34,296 bases of DNA from Betaproteobacteria bacterium. Lineage in GTDB: Bacteria; Pseudomonadota; Gammaproteobacteria; Burkholderiales; Burkholderiaceae_E. The notes below the pieces were generated by a model, which made no database searches, was not told where the DNA came from, and saw only the letters and a program-made list of their open reading frames with translations. Both the position numbers and the translations under genes were made by a program. The stretch is taken from contig VGHA01000033.1 in assembly GCA_016868375.1 (NCBI GenBank), positions 1-34,296 of the forward strand. The letters run 5' to 3'. Below, piece after piece: positions 8,083-17,080 of the stretch; the first letter of the stretch is position 1; the number at the start of each line of letters is the position of its first letter.

Positions 8083-10231
8083 GGCCGCCCCCGCCTGAAT
8101 CGCGACGCAGCGCCTTCATCGCGCGCCAAACCCTGGGCGCGGTAAGCGGAAACTGCAAATCGGCCTCGCCCCACACGGATAACGCGTCACGTGCAGCGTT
8201 CATGATGGCGGCGGGCACGCCGATGCAGCCGGCCTCGCCCACCCCCTTAGCGCCCAGCAGATTGAAAGACGTGGGATTCGGGAGACTCTCTGTCACGAGA
8301 TCGGGGAGATCGGCCGCGCGCGGCACTGCGTAATCCATGAGCGACCCGGTCAGCAGTTGCCCCTCGGTGTCGTACACCACGCGCTCCATCACGGCCTGGC
8401 CAAGGCCCTGCGCGAAACCACCCAGCAGTTGCCCGTGCGCAAGCGTCGGGTGAATCACCCTGCCCGCATCGTCTATCCATACGACCCGATCAATGCTGAG
8501 GGCCCCGGTTTCCGAGTCGATGCAAACCTGAGCAACAACGCAGCCACTCGCCCAGGCCTCGCGCCCGGTGAAGCGCGCCTGCGCAGTAATGGGATGAGCC
8601 TCCCCGGCTGCGCGGCGCGCAAGCGCCACGCGACAGGCTTCGACGATCGCACTGCCACCGATCGCCGTGCTGCGACTGGCCAACGCGCCCACGCCATCAG
8701 GACATACAGCTGTATCGCCCAACAGCACATCGATGTCGGATTCGCTGCACCCCAATGTCTCGGCGGCGATGCGCGCAAAGGTCGTGATGTGTCCCTGACC
8801 CTGCGCGGGCGAGCCGCTGGCAACCGTCACCCGCCCTCCTGCATGAAGGGTGACACGTGCGCTCTCCCAACCCTGACCGCAGGGCTCCACATACAGGGCG
8901 AGGCCGACACCGACACATTCACCCTGCGAGCGGCGACTCAATTGCTCGCGGCGCGCCGCCAGGTAGCCGAAGCGCTCACAGGCGCGTTCGAGCAGCGCAG
9001 CGTAATCACCCGAATCGAGCGTTTCTCCCGTGGGAGTCCGGTAGGGGAGCGATTTGGCGTCGATCAGGTTCCTGCGCCGAATCTCAACAGGGTCAATCCG
9101 CGTCGCACGCGCGGCGCGTTCAATCAGCACTTCTGCCAGCAGAACCGCCTCAGGCCGGCCGGCACCCCGATAAATATTGACCGCCGAGGCATTGGACAAA
9201 CTGGCCTCGCCGTCAACCTTGAGCGCGCGAACGCGATAAGGCCCCGGAAGAATCCGCGCGGCATTTCGCAAGGGAACCACCGACGAGAACGGCATCCAGG
9301 CCCCCAGCGCGAAGCGAAGCTGCGCAGTGAGTTCATTCAAGCGACCATCAGGCAACACAGACAGCGTCCCATCGATTCTCGAGGCGCGCCCGTGCATGCC
9401 CGCGGTGAACTCCTCAGAGCGACTGGCAACCCAGCGCATCGAGCGGCGAAGGCGCCAGGCGGCCCAAGGCACCAGAAGATCCTCGGGAACGACCGACGCT
9501 CGAGCACCAAACGCGCCGCCCACATCCGGCGTCATCACGCGTACCTGCTCACTCTTGACATCCAGAACACGCGCAATGTCATCCCGCGCACGCGCGGGCG
9601 ACTGAGAGGCCAGCCACACTGTGACACGTTCAGCGGCATCATCGATCCGCACCGCAACGGCCCGCGGTTCAAGCGCCATGGCCACCAACCGCGGCGATTC
9701 AAGCGAGACCTGAACTTCAAGTTGGGAAGGTTCGGGCTCGCCGGTTGTATCCGCGGCGCACCACCGATGCTGAACGCGGACGACCGCCTCATCCGCCGAC
9801 GTCTGAAAATCAGCCGTCGCCGGCTCGGGCTCGATATCAACGATCACGCGATCCGCTGCCGCGCGGGCAACGGCGCGTGATTCAGCAATGACCATCGCCA
9901 GTGGCTGCCCCGACCACATCACACGGTCACGTGCGAGCAGATCAAACCGCACCGAGCGCTCGAGCGGCAGCAGCGGATTGATCGCGGGAACCGTCTGAGG
10001 TCCGAGTTCCTCCGCTGTCAGAATCGCGATAACGCCCGGGAGCGCGGCGGCCTCGCTGGCATCAATGCTCAGCAGCCTTCCATGGGCGTGCTGGCTTCTG
10101 ACAAACGCCACGTGGGCCGCGTTGGACAGTTTGACGTCCGCGGTGAAACAACCGCGGCCGGTCAACAGCCTGTGATCCTCCCGGCGAAGCGGCTCGAAAG
10201 ATGGGGGCTGGGGGAGGGTCGATTGGGACAT
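8075..10231 (-). CDS. Molybdenum hydroxylase large (molybdopterin-binding) subunit
   Basis: A xanthine dehydrogenase/CoxL-family catalytic subunit that hydroxylates aldehydes or N-heteroaromatics at a Mo-cytosine-dinucleotide centre. From the ATG at 10231 it is 718 aa. Seen motifs: RREDHRLLTGRGCFTADV (N-terminal family opening), GVGGAFGAR, NIYRGAGRPEA, AQGQGHITT, and the catalytic-Glu segment GAKGVGEAGCIG (Glu666). The loop has the RGAGRPEA form, not the CSFR form of true CO dehydrogenase, so a CO-oxidising role is rejected. The start is uncertain: in-frame ATG (10291) and TTG (10333) also exist, and none has a clear Shine-Dalgarno. The substrate is not readable. It is followed directly by the FeS/FAD subunit. 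Confidence 0.92.
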   Translation of the reverse strand: MSQSTLPQPPSFEPLRREDHRLLTGRGCFTADVKLSNAAHVAFVRSQHAHGRLLSIDASEAAALPGVIAILTAEELGPQTVPAINPLLPLERSVRFDLLARDRVMWSGQPLAMVIAESRAVARAAADRVIVDIEPEPATADFQTSADEAVVRVQHRWCAADTTGEPEPSQLEVQVSLESPRLVAMALEPRAVAVRIDDAAERVTVWLASQSPARARDDIARVLDVKSEQVRVMTPDVGGAFGARASVVPEDLLVPWAAWRLRRSMRWVASRSEEFTAGMHGRASRIDGTLSVLPDGRLNELTAQLRFALGAWMPFSSVVPLRNAARILPGPYRVRALKVDGEASLSNASAVNIYRGAGRPEAVLLAEVLIERAARATRIDPVEIRRRNLIDAKSLPYRTPTGETLDSGDYAALLERACERFGYLAARREQLSRRSQGECVGVGLALYVEPCGQGWESARVTLHAGGRVTVASGSPAQGQGHITTFARIAAETLGCSESDIDVLLGDTAVCPDGVGALASRSTAIGGSAIVEACRVALARRAAGEAHPITAQARFTGREAWASGCVVAQVCIDSETGALSIDRVVWIDDAGRVIHPTLAHGQLLGGFAQGLGQAVMERVVYDTEGQLLTGSLMDYAVPRAADLPDLVTESLPNPTSFNLLGAKGVGEAGCIGVPAAIMNAARDALSVWGEADLQFPLTAPRVWRAMKALRRDSGGGGRE

Positions 10232-10345
10232 GGGGCAAGGTGCGGTCGCTGCCGGGAGCGAAGAGATTCCGCTCGCAAGCACCCGTTCCATAACGGGCGC
10301 GCCGATGTTGCCTGAACCTCGGCCCAGCGACAACCCACCCGACTT

Positions 10346-11548
10346 TCAGCTCCCCGTTGGCCAGGACGCTGGCGCCGGCAAAAAGGCCTTGACTAGCTCG
10401 ACCCACATTTTTGCCGCCGGCTCGATGATCTGATCGTTGAAGTCATAGCCCGGGTTGTGAACCATGCAGCCGCCATCGCCCCCGGTAACACCGTTCCCGA
10501 CAAAGAAATAACAGCCGGGAACCTTCTGCAGCATGAAGGCAAAGTCCTCGCTTGCGGTATAGCGTCGTCCTTCCTCTATCACGCGATCACGCCCAATAAC
10601 ACGAGCCGCCACATCCGCTGCAAAGCGCGTATGAGCAGGATCATTGACCAGCACGTCATATCCGGGGCGCCAGTCAATCTGGGCCTCTACCCCAAGGCTC
10701 TGAGCCTGGGACTGTATGAGCGACACAATCCGCCTGCGCAACAGCGCCCTGACCTCGGAATTGAGCGCACGAACACTCAACTCGAGCATGGCGGTATCTG
10801 GAATGACATTGCCTGCCCGTCCAGCATTCAGCGCCCCGACCGACACAACCGCCGTATCGAGCGGATCGACGTTTCGGGCAACAATCGATTGCAGCGCAAG
10901 CACGATCGCCGACGCCGCGACGATGACATCCGTGGTGGTGTGCGGCATCGCGCCGTGCCCGCCAACACCAGACAGGCGTACCGTGACGTCGTCGCTCGAA
11001 GCCATGGTGGGGCCGCTTCGAAACACGAACCGGCCCGCTTCGATGCCTGGCATGTTGTGCATCGCAAAGATCGCGTCACAGGGGAAGCGATCGAACAGAC
11101 CGTCCTCGATCATCCGGACGGCGCCGCCTGCGCCTTCTTCTGCGGGCTGAAAGATAAGGTTAAGCGTGCCTTCGAAATTCGGCGCCTGCGCGATTGCATG
11201 CGCTGCAGCGAGCAAAGTTGCGGTATGGCCATCGTGCCCACAGGCATGCATCACACCGGGGACGGTGCTCGCCCACGACAGTCCGGTCTTTTCGACGATC
11301 GGCAGTGCGTCCATGTCAGCGCGCAGCCCAAGCCGCTGACCACCAGATCCGCGCTTGAGCTGACCGACGACGCCAGTGCCACCGATTCCGGTTGTCACCG
11401 CATAGCCCCACTCGGTAAGCAACTTCGCAACCAGCGCGGCAGTGCGGTGCTCTTTGAAGCCGAGTTCCGGATGCGCATGAATATCACGCCGAATCCGAAT
11501 GAATTGCTGGAGCGAAACCTCGGCCTCGCGTTCTGCCGCCTCAATCAT
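10346..11548 (-). CDS. M20-family amidohydrolase (hippurate hydrolase-like)
   Basis: A 400-aa zinc peptidase-fold amidohydrolase of the M20D group (HipO, AbgA/B, IAA-amino acid hydrolases), which cleaves N-acyl amino acids and related amides. Motifs: HPELGFKEHRTAALV at the N-terminus, RADMDALPI, MHACGHDGHTA (metal ligands His/Asp), PAEEGAGGA (catalytic and ligand Glu), and the later MPHTT dimerisation-domain His. It starts 7 bp after the stop of the Bug binding protein and precedes the molybdenum hydroxylase, so it probably acts on a compound imported or modified by its neighbours, for example deacylating an N-acyl aromatic. The exact substrate is inference. Confidence 0.92.
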   Translation of the reverse strand: MIEAAEREAEVSLQQFIRIRRDIHAHPELGFKEHRTAALVAKLLTEWGYAVTTGIGGTGVVGQLKRGSGGQRLGLRADMDALPIVEKTGLSWASTVPGVMHACGHDGHTATLLAAAHAIAQAPNFEGTLNLIFQPAEEGAGGAVRMIEDGLFDRFPCDAIFAMHNMPGIEAGRFVFRSGPTMASSDDVTVRLSGVGGHGAMPHTTTDVIVAASAIVLALQSIVARNVDPLDTAVVSVGALNAGRAGNVIPDTAMLELSVRALNSEVRALLRRRIVSLIQSQAQSLGVEAQIDWRPGYDVLVNDPAHTRFAADVAARVIGRDRVIEEGRRYTASEDFAFMLQKVPGCYFFVGNGVTGGDGGCMVHNPGYDFNDQIIEPAAKMWVELVKAFLPAPASWPTGS

Positions 11549-11555
11549 TGCTATC

Positions 11556-12542
11556 TCACTGAGGCTGCAAGTTCATCGACTGCGCGATCGCCCGCATTTG
11601 CGCGGTGTTGTCGGCATAAAGTTTCGATAGCTCTGCCAGCGGCCGGGGCGTCGGAACGATCATTGCCTGAGCCTCGAGCTGACCACGAACCACCGCATCG
11701 TTCGCCACCTCGCCCAAGGCTTTATGCAGCACCTGAACCACCGCTTCAGGCGTATTTTTGTGCACGAAATAGCCGGCCCAGATGTCGAACACGAACCCCT
11801 TGAGCGCATTGCTCTCATCAAGGGTGGGCACTTTTGAAAACAGCTGCTGACGCGTTGCGGACAGCACAGCGGGGGCCTTCAGCTTACCCTCTTCCACCAG
11901 CTGCACCTGCCCTTTGCCGTACGGGGTCATGAAGATATCAACCTGACCGGCCAGCAGATCCTGCACTGCCGGAGCGCCGCCCTTGTAGGGCACGTGAACC
12001 ATCGGCACCGCCGTCAGCTTGGACATGTGCTCGCCCAGCAGGTGATAAAACGATCCTGGGCCGACGCTTGCGTAGGTAAGGGGCTTTCCTGCCGCGGCGC
12101 CCCGCTTCGCATACGCCATGAGCTCGTCGCCGTTGGACGCGGGAAAATCTTTGCGCGCCAGCATGACAAGCGGATTTACCGTGATCATCTGCACCAGTCG
12201 AAAGTCTTCGCTTCGATACTTGATGGACGCATTGGCAAGCGGCGCCAGAATCAGTTCGTTGGGTGAGCCCTGCAAGATGATGTAACCATCGGACGGACTG
12301 TTCAGCACTTTCTGCGCCGCAATGCCGCCGCTTGCGCCGCCAAGGTTCTCGACCACCACCGGCTGGCCCAGATGTTTTGCCAATGTGCTGCTGAGGGTGC
12401 GGGCGATAAAGTCGGACACGCCGCCCACCGGGTACGGCACCATCAGCACAACCGGTTTGGACGGAAAGGTCTGGGCCTGCACCGTGCAGGTGACGAGCAG
12501 GGCACCCAGCACGCTGGGCAGTCGCTTGAGAAATGAGGTCAT
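11556..12542 (-). CDS. Bug/TctC-family periplasmic substrate-binding protein
   Basis: A 328-aa periplasmic binding protein of the Bug (Bordetella uptake gene) family, greatly expanded in Burkholderiales. A signal peptide (residues ~1-23, ending VQA) leads into FPSKPVVLMVPYPVGGVSDF, the family's carboxylate-binding first loop, and GQPVVVENLGGASGGIAA. No TctA/TctB membrane subunits are encoded here, which is normal for these orphan proteins. A clear AGGAGA Shine-Dalgarno precedes the ATG. It is the first gene of the minus-strand operon, divergent from a LysR regulator, so it likely captures the substrate or inducer of the catabolic genes. Confidence 0.92.
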   Translation of the reverse strand: MTSFLKRLPSVLGALLVTCTVQAQTFPSKPVVLMVPYPVGGVSDFIARTLSSTLAKHLGQPVVVENLGGASGGIAAQKVLNSPSDGYIILQGSPNELILAPLANASIKYRSEDFRLVQMITVNPLVMLARKDFPASNGDELMAYAKRGAAAGKPLTYASVGPGSFYHLLGEHMSKLTAVPMVHVPYKGGAPAVQDLLAGQVDIFMTPYGKGQVQLVEEGKLKAPAVLSATRQQLFSKVPTLDESNALKGFVFDIWAGYFVHKNTPEAVVQVLHKALGEVANDAVVRGQLEAQAMIVPTPRPLAELSKLYADNTAQMRAIAQSMNLQPQ

Positions 12543-12643
12543 CGAAATCTCCTGTACAGGTTTCCGGCGAAAGGGCGCCGGCGTTTATGGCGAATCCGAG
12601 GTCTTGGCACAATCAATTCTGCGCGGGCATAATGTTGATGTCT

Positions 12644-12661
12644 AATGCATAAATAATCATT
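12644..12661. promoter_or_regulatory. Putative LysR-type binding site in the divergent intergenic region
   Basis: AATG at 12644-12647 and CATT at 12658-12661 form a dyad with a 10-bp spacer, inside an unusually AT-rich stretch (about 12640-12680) of an otherwise GC-rich sequence. It lies 22 bp upstream of the LysR start, in the 141-bp gap between that gene and the divergent Bug-headed operon, where LysR-type regulators usually bind. The assignment is by position and symmetry only. Confidence 0.4.
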
Positions 12662-12683
12662 CGTATATACATTTTCCGCATAC

Positions 12684-13610
12684 ATGATCACGCTCGTTCA
12701 GCTCAGGCACTTCAGCGCGCTGGCCCAGGCAGGAAGCTTCATTCGCGCAAGCGGGCAGCTTCACCTGACGCAACCCGCGCTCAGCCGCAGCATCCGTGCG
12801 CTGGAAGAGGAACTCGGCTCACCGCTTTTTGACCGCATTGGCCGGCGTATCGAACTCACCTCGTTCGGCCGCGACGCGCTGCTACGCGCGCGCCAGCTTC
12901 TGGAGGCTGCAGAGCAACTCATGCAAAGCAGCGGCGGCACCGGATCCCTGACGGAAGGCCGTCTTCGGCTGGGTCTAAGCTCTGGCCCCGGGGTCATGCT
13001 GACCGCGCCGGTCATCGGCCACTTTGCCAACTGCCACCCCCGCTTTCACGTCGACCTCGTGCGCGCCAACACGCACGCACTGGCGCACATGCTTCGCGAG
13101 CGAAGCATCGACGCGATGGTGGTTGACGCGCGCTCCCTGCGCCCTGCTCCCGATCTCGAGATCGAGCCTGCATTCGAAATGCCGGGCGCGTTCATGTGTC
13201 GTCCGGGGCATCCGCTTGGGCGGCTTGCGCGCGTCACAATCGATCGCCTGCTGCACTATCCGGTGGTATCCACCCCGCTCAGCGATGAGCTTGCGAGAGT
13301 GCTGGTGGAGCGCTACGGCCATCGCGCGCACCCTGACGAAATGGTTCGGCTGACGAGCGACGAGATCTCGCATCTGGTCGAGGTCACCAGCCGATCTGAC
13401 GCGATCCTGCTCGCGATTCGGGCGTCGGCACCTGGGCTTCGCGAACTCCCGGTGACCCCGGCCTTGAACGCCAACGCACGCTTTGCGCTGGTCACTCTGG
13501 CAGGGCGATCACAGTCGTTGGCACTGCCCGAAATCCGCCACCTGATGGCCGGCGTGCTGCGCGAGCCTTCGCCCCCCGAAGCGGGCCCTAAAACGAAACG
13601 GAAATCATGA
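12684..13610 (+). CDS. LysR-family transcriptional regulator
   Basis: A 308-aa LysR-type regulator. The winged helix-turn-helix occupies residues ~1-60 (LVQLRHFSALAQAGSFIRAS, LTQPALSRSIRALEEELG, FDRIGRRIELT), followed by the linker helix and a two-lobe effector-binding domain from about residue 90. It is transcribed away from the Bug/amidohydrolase/molybdenum hydroxylase operon, the classic arrangement for a LysR activator responding to a pathway intermediate; that link is inferred from position. Its stop overlaps the next gene's start (ATGATGG). Confidence 0.92.
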   Translation: MITLVQLRHFSALAQAGSFIRASGQLHLTQPALSRSIRALEEELGSPLFDRIGRRIELTSFGRDALLRARQLLEAAEQLMQSSGGTGSLTEGRLRLGLSSGPGVMLTAPVIGHFANCHPRFHVDLVRANTHALAHMLRERSIDAMVVDARSLRPAPDLEIEPAFEMPGAFMCRPGHPLGRLARVTIDRLLHYPVVSTPLSDELARVLVERYGHRAHPDEMVRLTSDEISHLVEVTSRSDAILLAIRASAPGLRELPVTPALNANARFALVTLAGRSQSLALPEIRHLMAGVLREPSPPEAGPKTKRKS

Positions 13611-14248
13611 TGGAACCCTTGCAATGGTGGGGATCCGTTGCACTCACCGCGCTTGAATTGCTTGCCACCGCTGCGTTCGCGCTGTCAGGCATCATCGAAG
13701 CCGCCCGCAAACGAATGGATGTGGTCGGCGTGTGCGTGGTGGCCTTTCTCACGGCCTTCGGCGGCGGCACGCTGCGTGACCTGCTGCTCGACCAGAGGCC
13801 TTTCTTCTGGGTGCGGGAGCAATATGCGCTCGCGGGCGTTTTTCTCTTGTGCCTGGCTGCCCTGCTATTCATGCGGCGAAGGCATGTGGCCATCACCGAA
13901 AGAATGATCGAGTGGCCTGACGCAATCGGGCTCGGTCTGTTTTGCGCGTCCGGAGTCCATCAGGCGCACCTGCTGGGAATGCCGCCCATGGTCTCGATCA
14001 TGATGGGCGTGGTCACGGCGGTGTTCGGCGGCGTGCTCCGCGACATGATCTGCAATGAAATCCCCGCCACGCTTCGCAACCACCGCCCCTACGCGGTCTG
14101 CGCGTTTGCGGGCACGCTCGCTTACCTGTTGCTTGCTGCGCTCGAGGCGCCCGCCTGGGTCGCAATGAGCGCCTGTGTTGCGGTCGCCACTACCCTGCGC
14201 GCACTGGCCATGCTGCGCCACTGGTCGCTGCCCGCCTGGAAGATTTGA
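13607..14248 (+). CDS. TRIC/UPF0126-family membrane protein (YicG-like)
   Basis: A 213-aa inner-membrane protein of the UPF0126 family, prokaryotic relatives of trimeric intracellular cation (TRIC) channels. It has about seven hydrophobic helices and the two inverted-repeat signatures AFGGGTLRDLLLDQRPFFWV and AVFGGVLRDMICNEIP, each carrying the conserved Gly-rich turn and basic-acidic pair. Two adjacent ATG codons (13607, 13610) are possible starts. It overlaps the LysR stop, so it is co-transcribed with the regulator, although a functional connection is not evident. Confidence 0.9.
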   Translation: MMEPLQWWGSVALTALELLATAAFALSGIIEAARKRMDVVGVCVVAFLTAFGGGTLRDLLLDQRPFFWVREQYALAGVFLLCLAALLFMRRRHVAITERMIEWPDAIGLGLFCASGVHQAHLLGMPPMVSIMMGVVTAVFGGVLRDMICNEIPATLRNHRPYAVCAFAGTLAYLLLAALEAPAWVAMSACVAVATTLRALAMLRHWSLPAWKI

Positions 14249-14312
14249 ACCTGCCCGCTTTTTTCAAACGATAAAGTAAGGGCTATCAACCAAGCCTCAA
14301 GTGAGACACGCT

Positions 14313-15413
14313 ATGGGCGCCTTAAACGGACTGAAGGTCCTTGAAATCGCTGCAATCGGCCCCGCGCCATTCTGCGCAATGATGTTTGCTGACATGGGGG
14401 CAGACGTGGTGCGGGTTGATCGCCGGGTCGACGCCGGACTCGGTTTTTCGATGGCGCCAAAGTTCGACGTGATGGGCCGGGGACGGCGCTCCATCGCGCT
14501 CGACCTCAAATCCCCTGACGATCTGACAGTCGTCAGGCAACTGATTGCCGCGGCAGATGTGCTGATCGAAGGTTTCCGACCGGGCGTCATGGAGCGACTC
14601 GGTCTGGGACCCGAACCCTGTTTCGCCGATAACCCCAGGCTTGTATACGGGCGGATGACCGGCTGGGGTCAGGACGGACCGCTGGCCCATGCCGCAGGGC
14701 ATGACCTGAACTACATTGCCCTATCGGGTGCGCTGGCGGCGATCGGCCCCGCCGATCAGCCGCTCCCGCCGCTCAACCTGGTGGGTGATTTTGGCGGCGG
14801 CGGCATGCTGCTGGCCGTCGGAATTCTCGCGGCTGTCCTCGAGGCCCGCCGGTCTGGCAAGGGGCAGGTGGTTGACGCGGGCATGGTCGATGGCGCCACC
14901 CTGCTCATGGCAAGCACCTACGGGATGCGGGCCGCCGGAATCTGGAATGATCAGCGGCAGAACAACGCCCTGGACGGCGCAGCGCCCTGGTATGGCGCTT
15001 ACCGCACCGCCGATGGTCAATTCATTACCATCGCGGCAATCGAGCCCAAGTTTTATGCAGAATTGCTCGCCCGGCTTGAACTGGACCCCGCCACCCTGCC
15101 CGCGCAGCACGACCGACCGCGCTGGCCTGAGCTTCGCCGCGCCTTCGCCGACACGATTGCGCGTCGCACCCGCGCAGACTGGGTCGAACGCCTGGATGGC
15201 ACCGATGTGTGTTTCGCCCCGGTGCTTGCCATGCATGAGGCGGCGGCGCACCCGCACAACGCGGGCCGAGGCACGCTGATCGAGCAGGATGGCGTCGTTC
15301 AGCCCGCGCCCGCACCCCGCTTCAGCCGCACGCCGTCGGCGCTGCGAGGGGGGTCACCCCAGCCCGACGCCCACCGCGATGAGGTGCTGCGGGATTGGGG
15401 ACTCCAAGGCTGA
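14313..15413 (+). CDS. Alpha-methylacyl-CoA racemase (CaiB/BaiF, class III CoA-transferase fold)
   Basis: A 366-aa member of the CoA-transferase III superfamily, closest to alpha-methylacyl-CoA racemase, which epimerises 2-methylacyl-CoA esters before beta-oxidation. The match to the mycobacterial racemase from memory is close: [49 protein letters not shown]. The catalytic set is present: His130 in GHDLNYI, Asp159 in LVGDFGGG and Glu244 in AIEPKFYA. The start is the ATG at 14313; an in-frame GTG at 14301 is less likely. It stands between the TRIC gene and an MFS transporter; the shared pathway is not obvious. Confidence 0.9.
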   Translation: MGALNGLKVLEIAAIGPAPFCAMMFADMGADVVRVDRRVDAGLGFSMAPKFDVMGRGRRSIALDLKSPDDLTVVRQLIAAADVLIEGFRPGVMERLGLGPEPCFADNPRLVYGRMTGWGQDGPLAHAAGHDLNYIALSGALAAIGPADQPLPPLNLVGDFGGGGMLLAVGILAAVLEARRSGKGQVVDAGMVDGATLLMASTYGMRAAGIWNDQRQNNALDGAAPWYGAYRTADGQFITIAAIEPKFYAELLARLELDPATLPAQHDRPRWPELRRAFADTIARRTRADWVERLDGTDVCFAPVLAMHEAAAHPHNAGRGTLIEQDGVVQPAPAPRFSRTPSALRGGSPQPDAHRDEVLRDWGLQG

Positions 15414-15500
15414 GCAGCAGCGGCGCCCCGCAGGCGCTAGCGTAGACTTGACGCCAGTGCCCGACCCGGACCTGCGCAGTTCCCCGATGGAGCCCCTGCC

Positions 15501-16718
15501 TTGAACGACTCCCCCCGCCCGATTCCCATCGCACAGCTGCTTCTTTGTGGTGCCGCCATCGTGGTGCTCACCATGGGGGTACGTCATGGCTTTGGGTTGT
15601 GGCTGCAACCCATCACGCAGACGCACGGATGGCTGCGGGAGGATTTTTCAATTGCCATCGCCGTGCAAAACCTGGTGTGGGGCATCGCGGGCATTTTCTC
15701 GGGAATGATCGCCGACCGATTTGGCGCATTTCGAGTGATTGCAGGCTTCGCCCTGATCTATGCCGCAGGGCTGCTGGGCATGGCATTCACCGATACCCCA
15801 TTGATGTTCAGCCTGACCGCGGGCGTGCTCATCGGACTGGCGCAGGCAGGCACCACCTATTCGGTCATTTACGGCGTCCTCGGCCGCAACGTTCCTGCCA
15901 ATCGGCGTGCGTGGGCGATGGGCGTCACCGCATCGGCCGGTTCATTCGGGCAGTTTGCCCTGATGCCGCTTGAAAGCTGGTTGATCAATACGCTGGGCTG
16001 GCAACAGGCGCTGGTGTGGCTGGCCGCAGCGATGCTGATCGCAGTCCCGCTGTCGTTCGGCATGCGAGAGCCGCAGATCAGTCGGTCCGGCAGCGCGCAG
16101 TCCAGGCAAACCATTGGCGAGGCGCTGCGCGAGGCCTTCACCTACCGAAGTTTTCAACTGCTGATGGCCGGCTATTTCGTGTGCGGCTTTCAGGTCATGT
16201 TCATCGGCGTGCACATTCCAAGTTACGTCAAAGATCATGGCCTTGATCCCCAGGTGGCCAGCTTCGCGCTGGCCCTCATTGGCCTGTTCAACATCTTTGG
16301 AACCTACACGGCAGGGTCGCTCGCGCAACGACTACCCAAGCATAAAATTCTGTCGGGCATTTATCTGGCGCGCGCCATCGGCATCAGCGCCTTCATGCTG
16401 GCCCCTCCCTCGCCAACCAGCGTGTATCTGTTTGCGGCGTTCATGGGCACGCTGTGGCTGTCCACCGTGCCGGTTACGAGCGCATCGGTTGCACAGATTT
16501 TCGGCGTCGCGCACCTGTCGATGTTGGGTGGGTTCATCTTCTTCAGCCATCAATTGGGCAGTTTCATCGGTGTCTGGCTGGGCGGTTGGCTGCATGACAC
16601 CACCGGCAGCTATGACTTCGCCTGGTATCTTGCGATTCTGCTCGGCCTCATGGCTGCGCTGGTCAATTGGCCGGTCAACGAGACACCGCTGCGGCGCACG
16701 GGTGGTGCTCCCGCATGA
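15501..16718 (+). CDS. Major facilitator superfamily transporter
   Basis: A 405-aa inner-membrane transporter with about 12 hydrophobic helices. The motif-A region between helices 2 and 3 reads GMIADRFGAFRVIAGF, and the N-terminal VRHGFGLWLQPITQTHGW resembles monocarboxylate/oxalate-type MFS members. The start appears to be TTG at 15501, with GGAG at 15489-15492 as a Shine-Dalgarno. That TTG overlaps the stop of a five-codon frame (ATG at 15487, TGA at 15502-15504), which could couple or throttle initiation. It ends in an ATGA overlap with the small membrane-protein gene. Confidence 0.9.
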   Translation: MNDSPRPIPIAQLLLCGAAIVVLTMGVRHGFGLWLQPITQTHGWLREDFSIAIAVQNLVWGIAGIFSGMIADRFGAFRVIAGFALIYAAGLLGMAFTDTPLMFSLTAGVLIGLAQAGTTYSVIYGVLGRNVPANRRAWAMGVTASAGSFGQFALMPLESWLINTLGWQQALVWLAAAMLIAVPLSFGMREPQISRSGSAQSRQTIGEALREAFTYRSFQLLMAGYFVCGFQVMFIGVHIPSYVKDHGLDPQVASFALALIGLFNIFGTYTAGSLAQRLPKHKILSGIYLARAIGISAFMLAPPSPTSVYLFAAFMGTLWLSTVPVTSASVAQIFGVAHLSMLGGFIFFSHQLGSFIGVWLGGWLHDTTGSYDFAWYLAILLGLMAALVNWPVNETPLRRTGGAPA

Positions 16719-16879
16719 TCACGCTCGATTCACCGCAACACAGCCCGATGGCCAGGCGATTTGTCAGCCGGCTCGCGCTCGCCGCGGCGGCCGGGCTTAT
16801 TCTGGTTGCAGTCAGTGCGGCCTATCTCGAGCCGGGGTTCGTGATAACGGTTGCCAACCAGCTCTGGACCTGCTTCTAG
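16715..16879 (+). CDS. Small single-pass membrane protein, 54 aa
   Basis: The start codon overlaps the MFS stop (ATGA, 16715-16718), implying coupled translation. The peptide has a polar N-terminus ending in Arg (MARRFVSR), one hydrophobic helix (LALAAAAGLILVAVSAAYL) and a defined C-terminal motif (EPGFVITVANQLWTCF) that ends exactly at the stop. I have an impression of similar tails in small Burkholderiales proteins but cannot confirm it. A role as accessory subunit of the MFS transporter is inferred from coupling and topology only. Confidence 0.6.
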   Translation: MITLDSPQHSPMARRFVSRLALAAAAGLILVAVSAAYLEPGFVITVANQLWTCF

Positions 16880-16932
16880 GGCATCGGTCGCGGCGCAGCC
16901 GCGCCAATCGGGATAACCCTCATAGCGTTCAG

Positions 16933-16956
16933 TGATCGCAGTCGGACGTGCGATCA
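16933..16956. promoter_or_regulatory. Perfect 8-bp inverted repeat upstream of the second Liv operon
   Basis: TGATCGCA (16933-16940) and TGCGATCA (16949-16956) are exact reverse complements separated by 8 bp. The site lies 125 bp upstream of the binding-protein ATG and 54 bp after the small membrane-protein stop. An operator for a dimeric regulator is the preferred reading; without a T-run it is a poor intrinsic terminator. Confidence 0.45.
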
Positions 16957-17022
16957 TCGCGCCTCGTCGGATACGGTCCAGTTATACCGACCGTCCTTGG
17001 GGGCAGATGACGCCTGCCGTCG

Positions 17023-17051
17023 TTGAACAATGCCCTCTTTGCTTCGATAGA
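17023..17051 (+). promoter_or_regulatory. Possible sigma-70 promoter of the second Liv operon
   Basis: TTGAAC at 17023-17028 and GATAGA at 17046-17051 are separated by 17 bp and lie about 30 bp before the ATG at 17081. The -35 is good and the -10 weak. Its position downstream of the perfect inverted repeat supports a regulated start here, but this is a by-eye call. Confidence 0.3.
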
Positions 17052-17080
17052 TAGAAACATTGATTGCACTGGAGACAACC

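Noticed and set aside
8357-9880. A 507-codon plus-strand open frame opposite the molybdenum hydroxylase large subunit.
   Set aside because: The protein is Arg/His/Pro-rich with no family motif, while the minus strand carries a complete set of XDH-family motifs; it is a GC-rich antisense shadow.
8075-10231. True aerobic CO dehydrogenase (form I CoxL).
   Set aside because: The active-site loop lacks the CSFR signature and reads as an aldehyde/heteroaromatic hydroxylase type (RGAGRPEA).
10457-11803. A 448-codon plus-strand open frame opposite the amidohydrolase and Bug protein genes.
   Set aside because: Spans two real genes on the other strand, has shadow-like composition and no recognisable domain.
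16889-16903. Hairpin CGCGGC-GCA-GCCGCG after the small membrane-protein gene as an intrinsic terminator.
   Set aside because: The stem is perfect but short and lacks a following T-run; it may contribute to termination but cannot be called.
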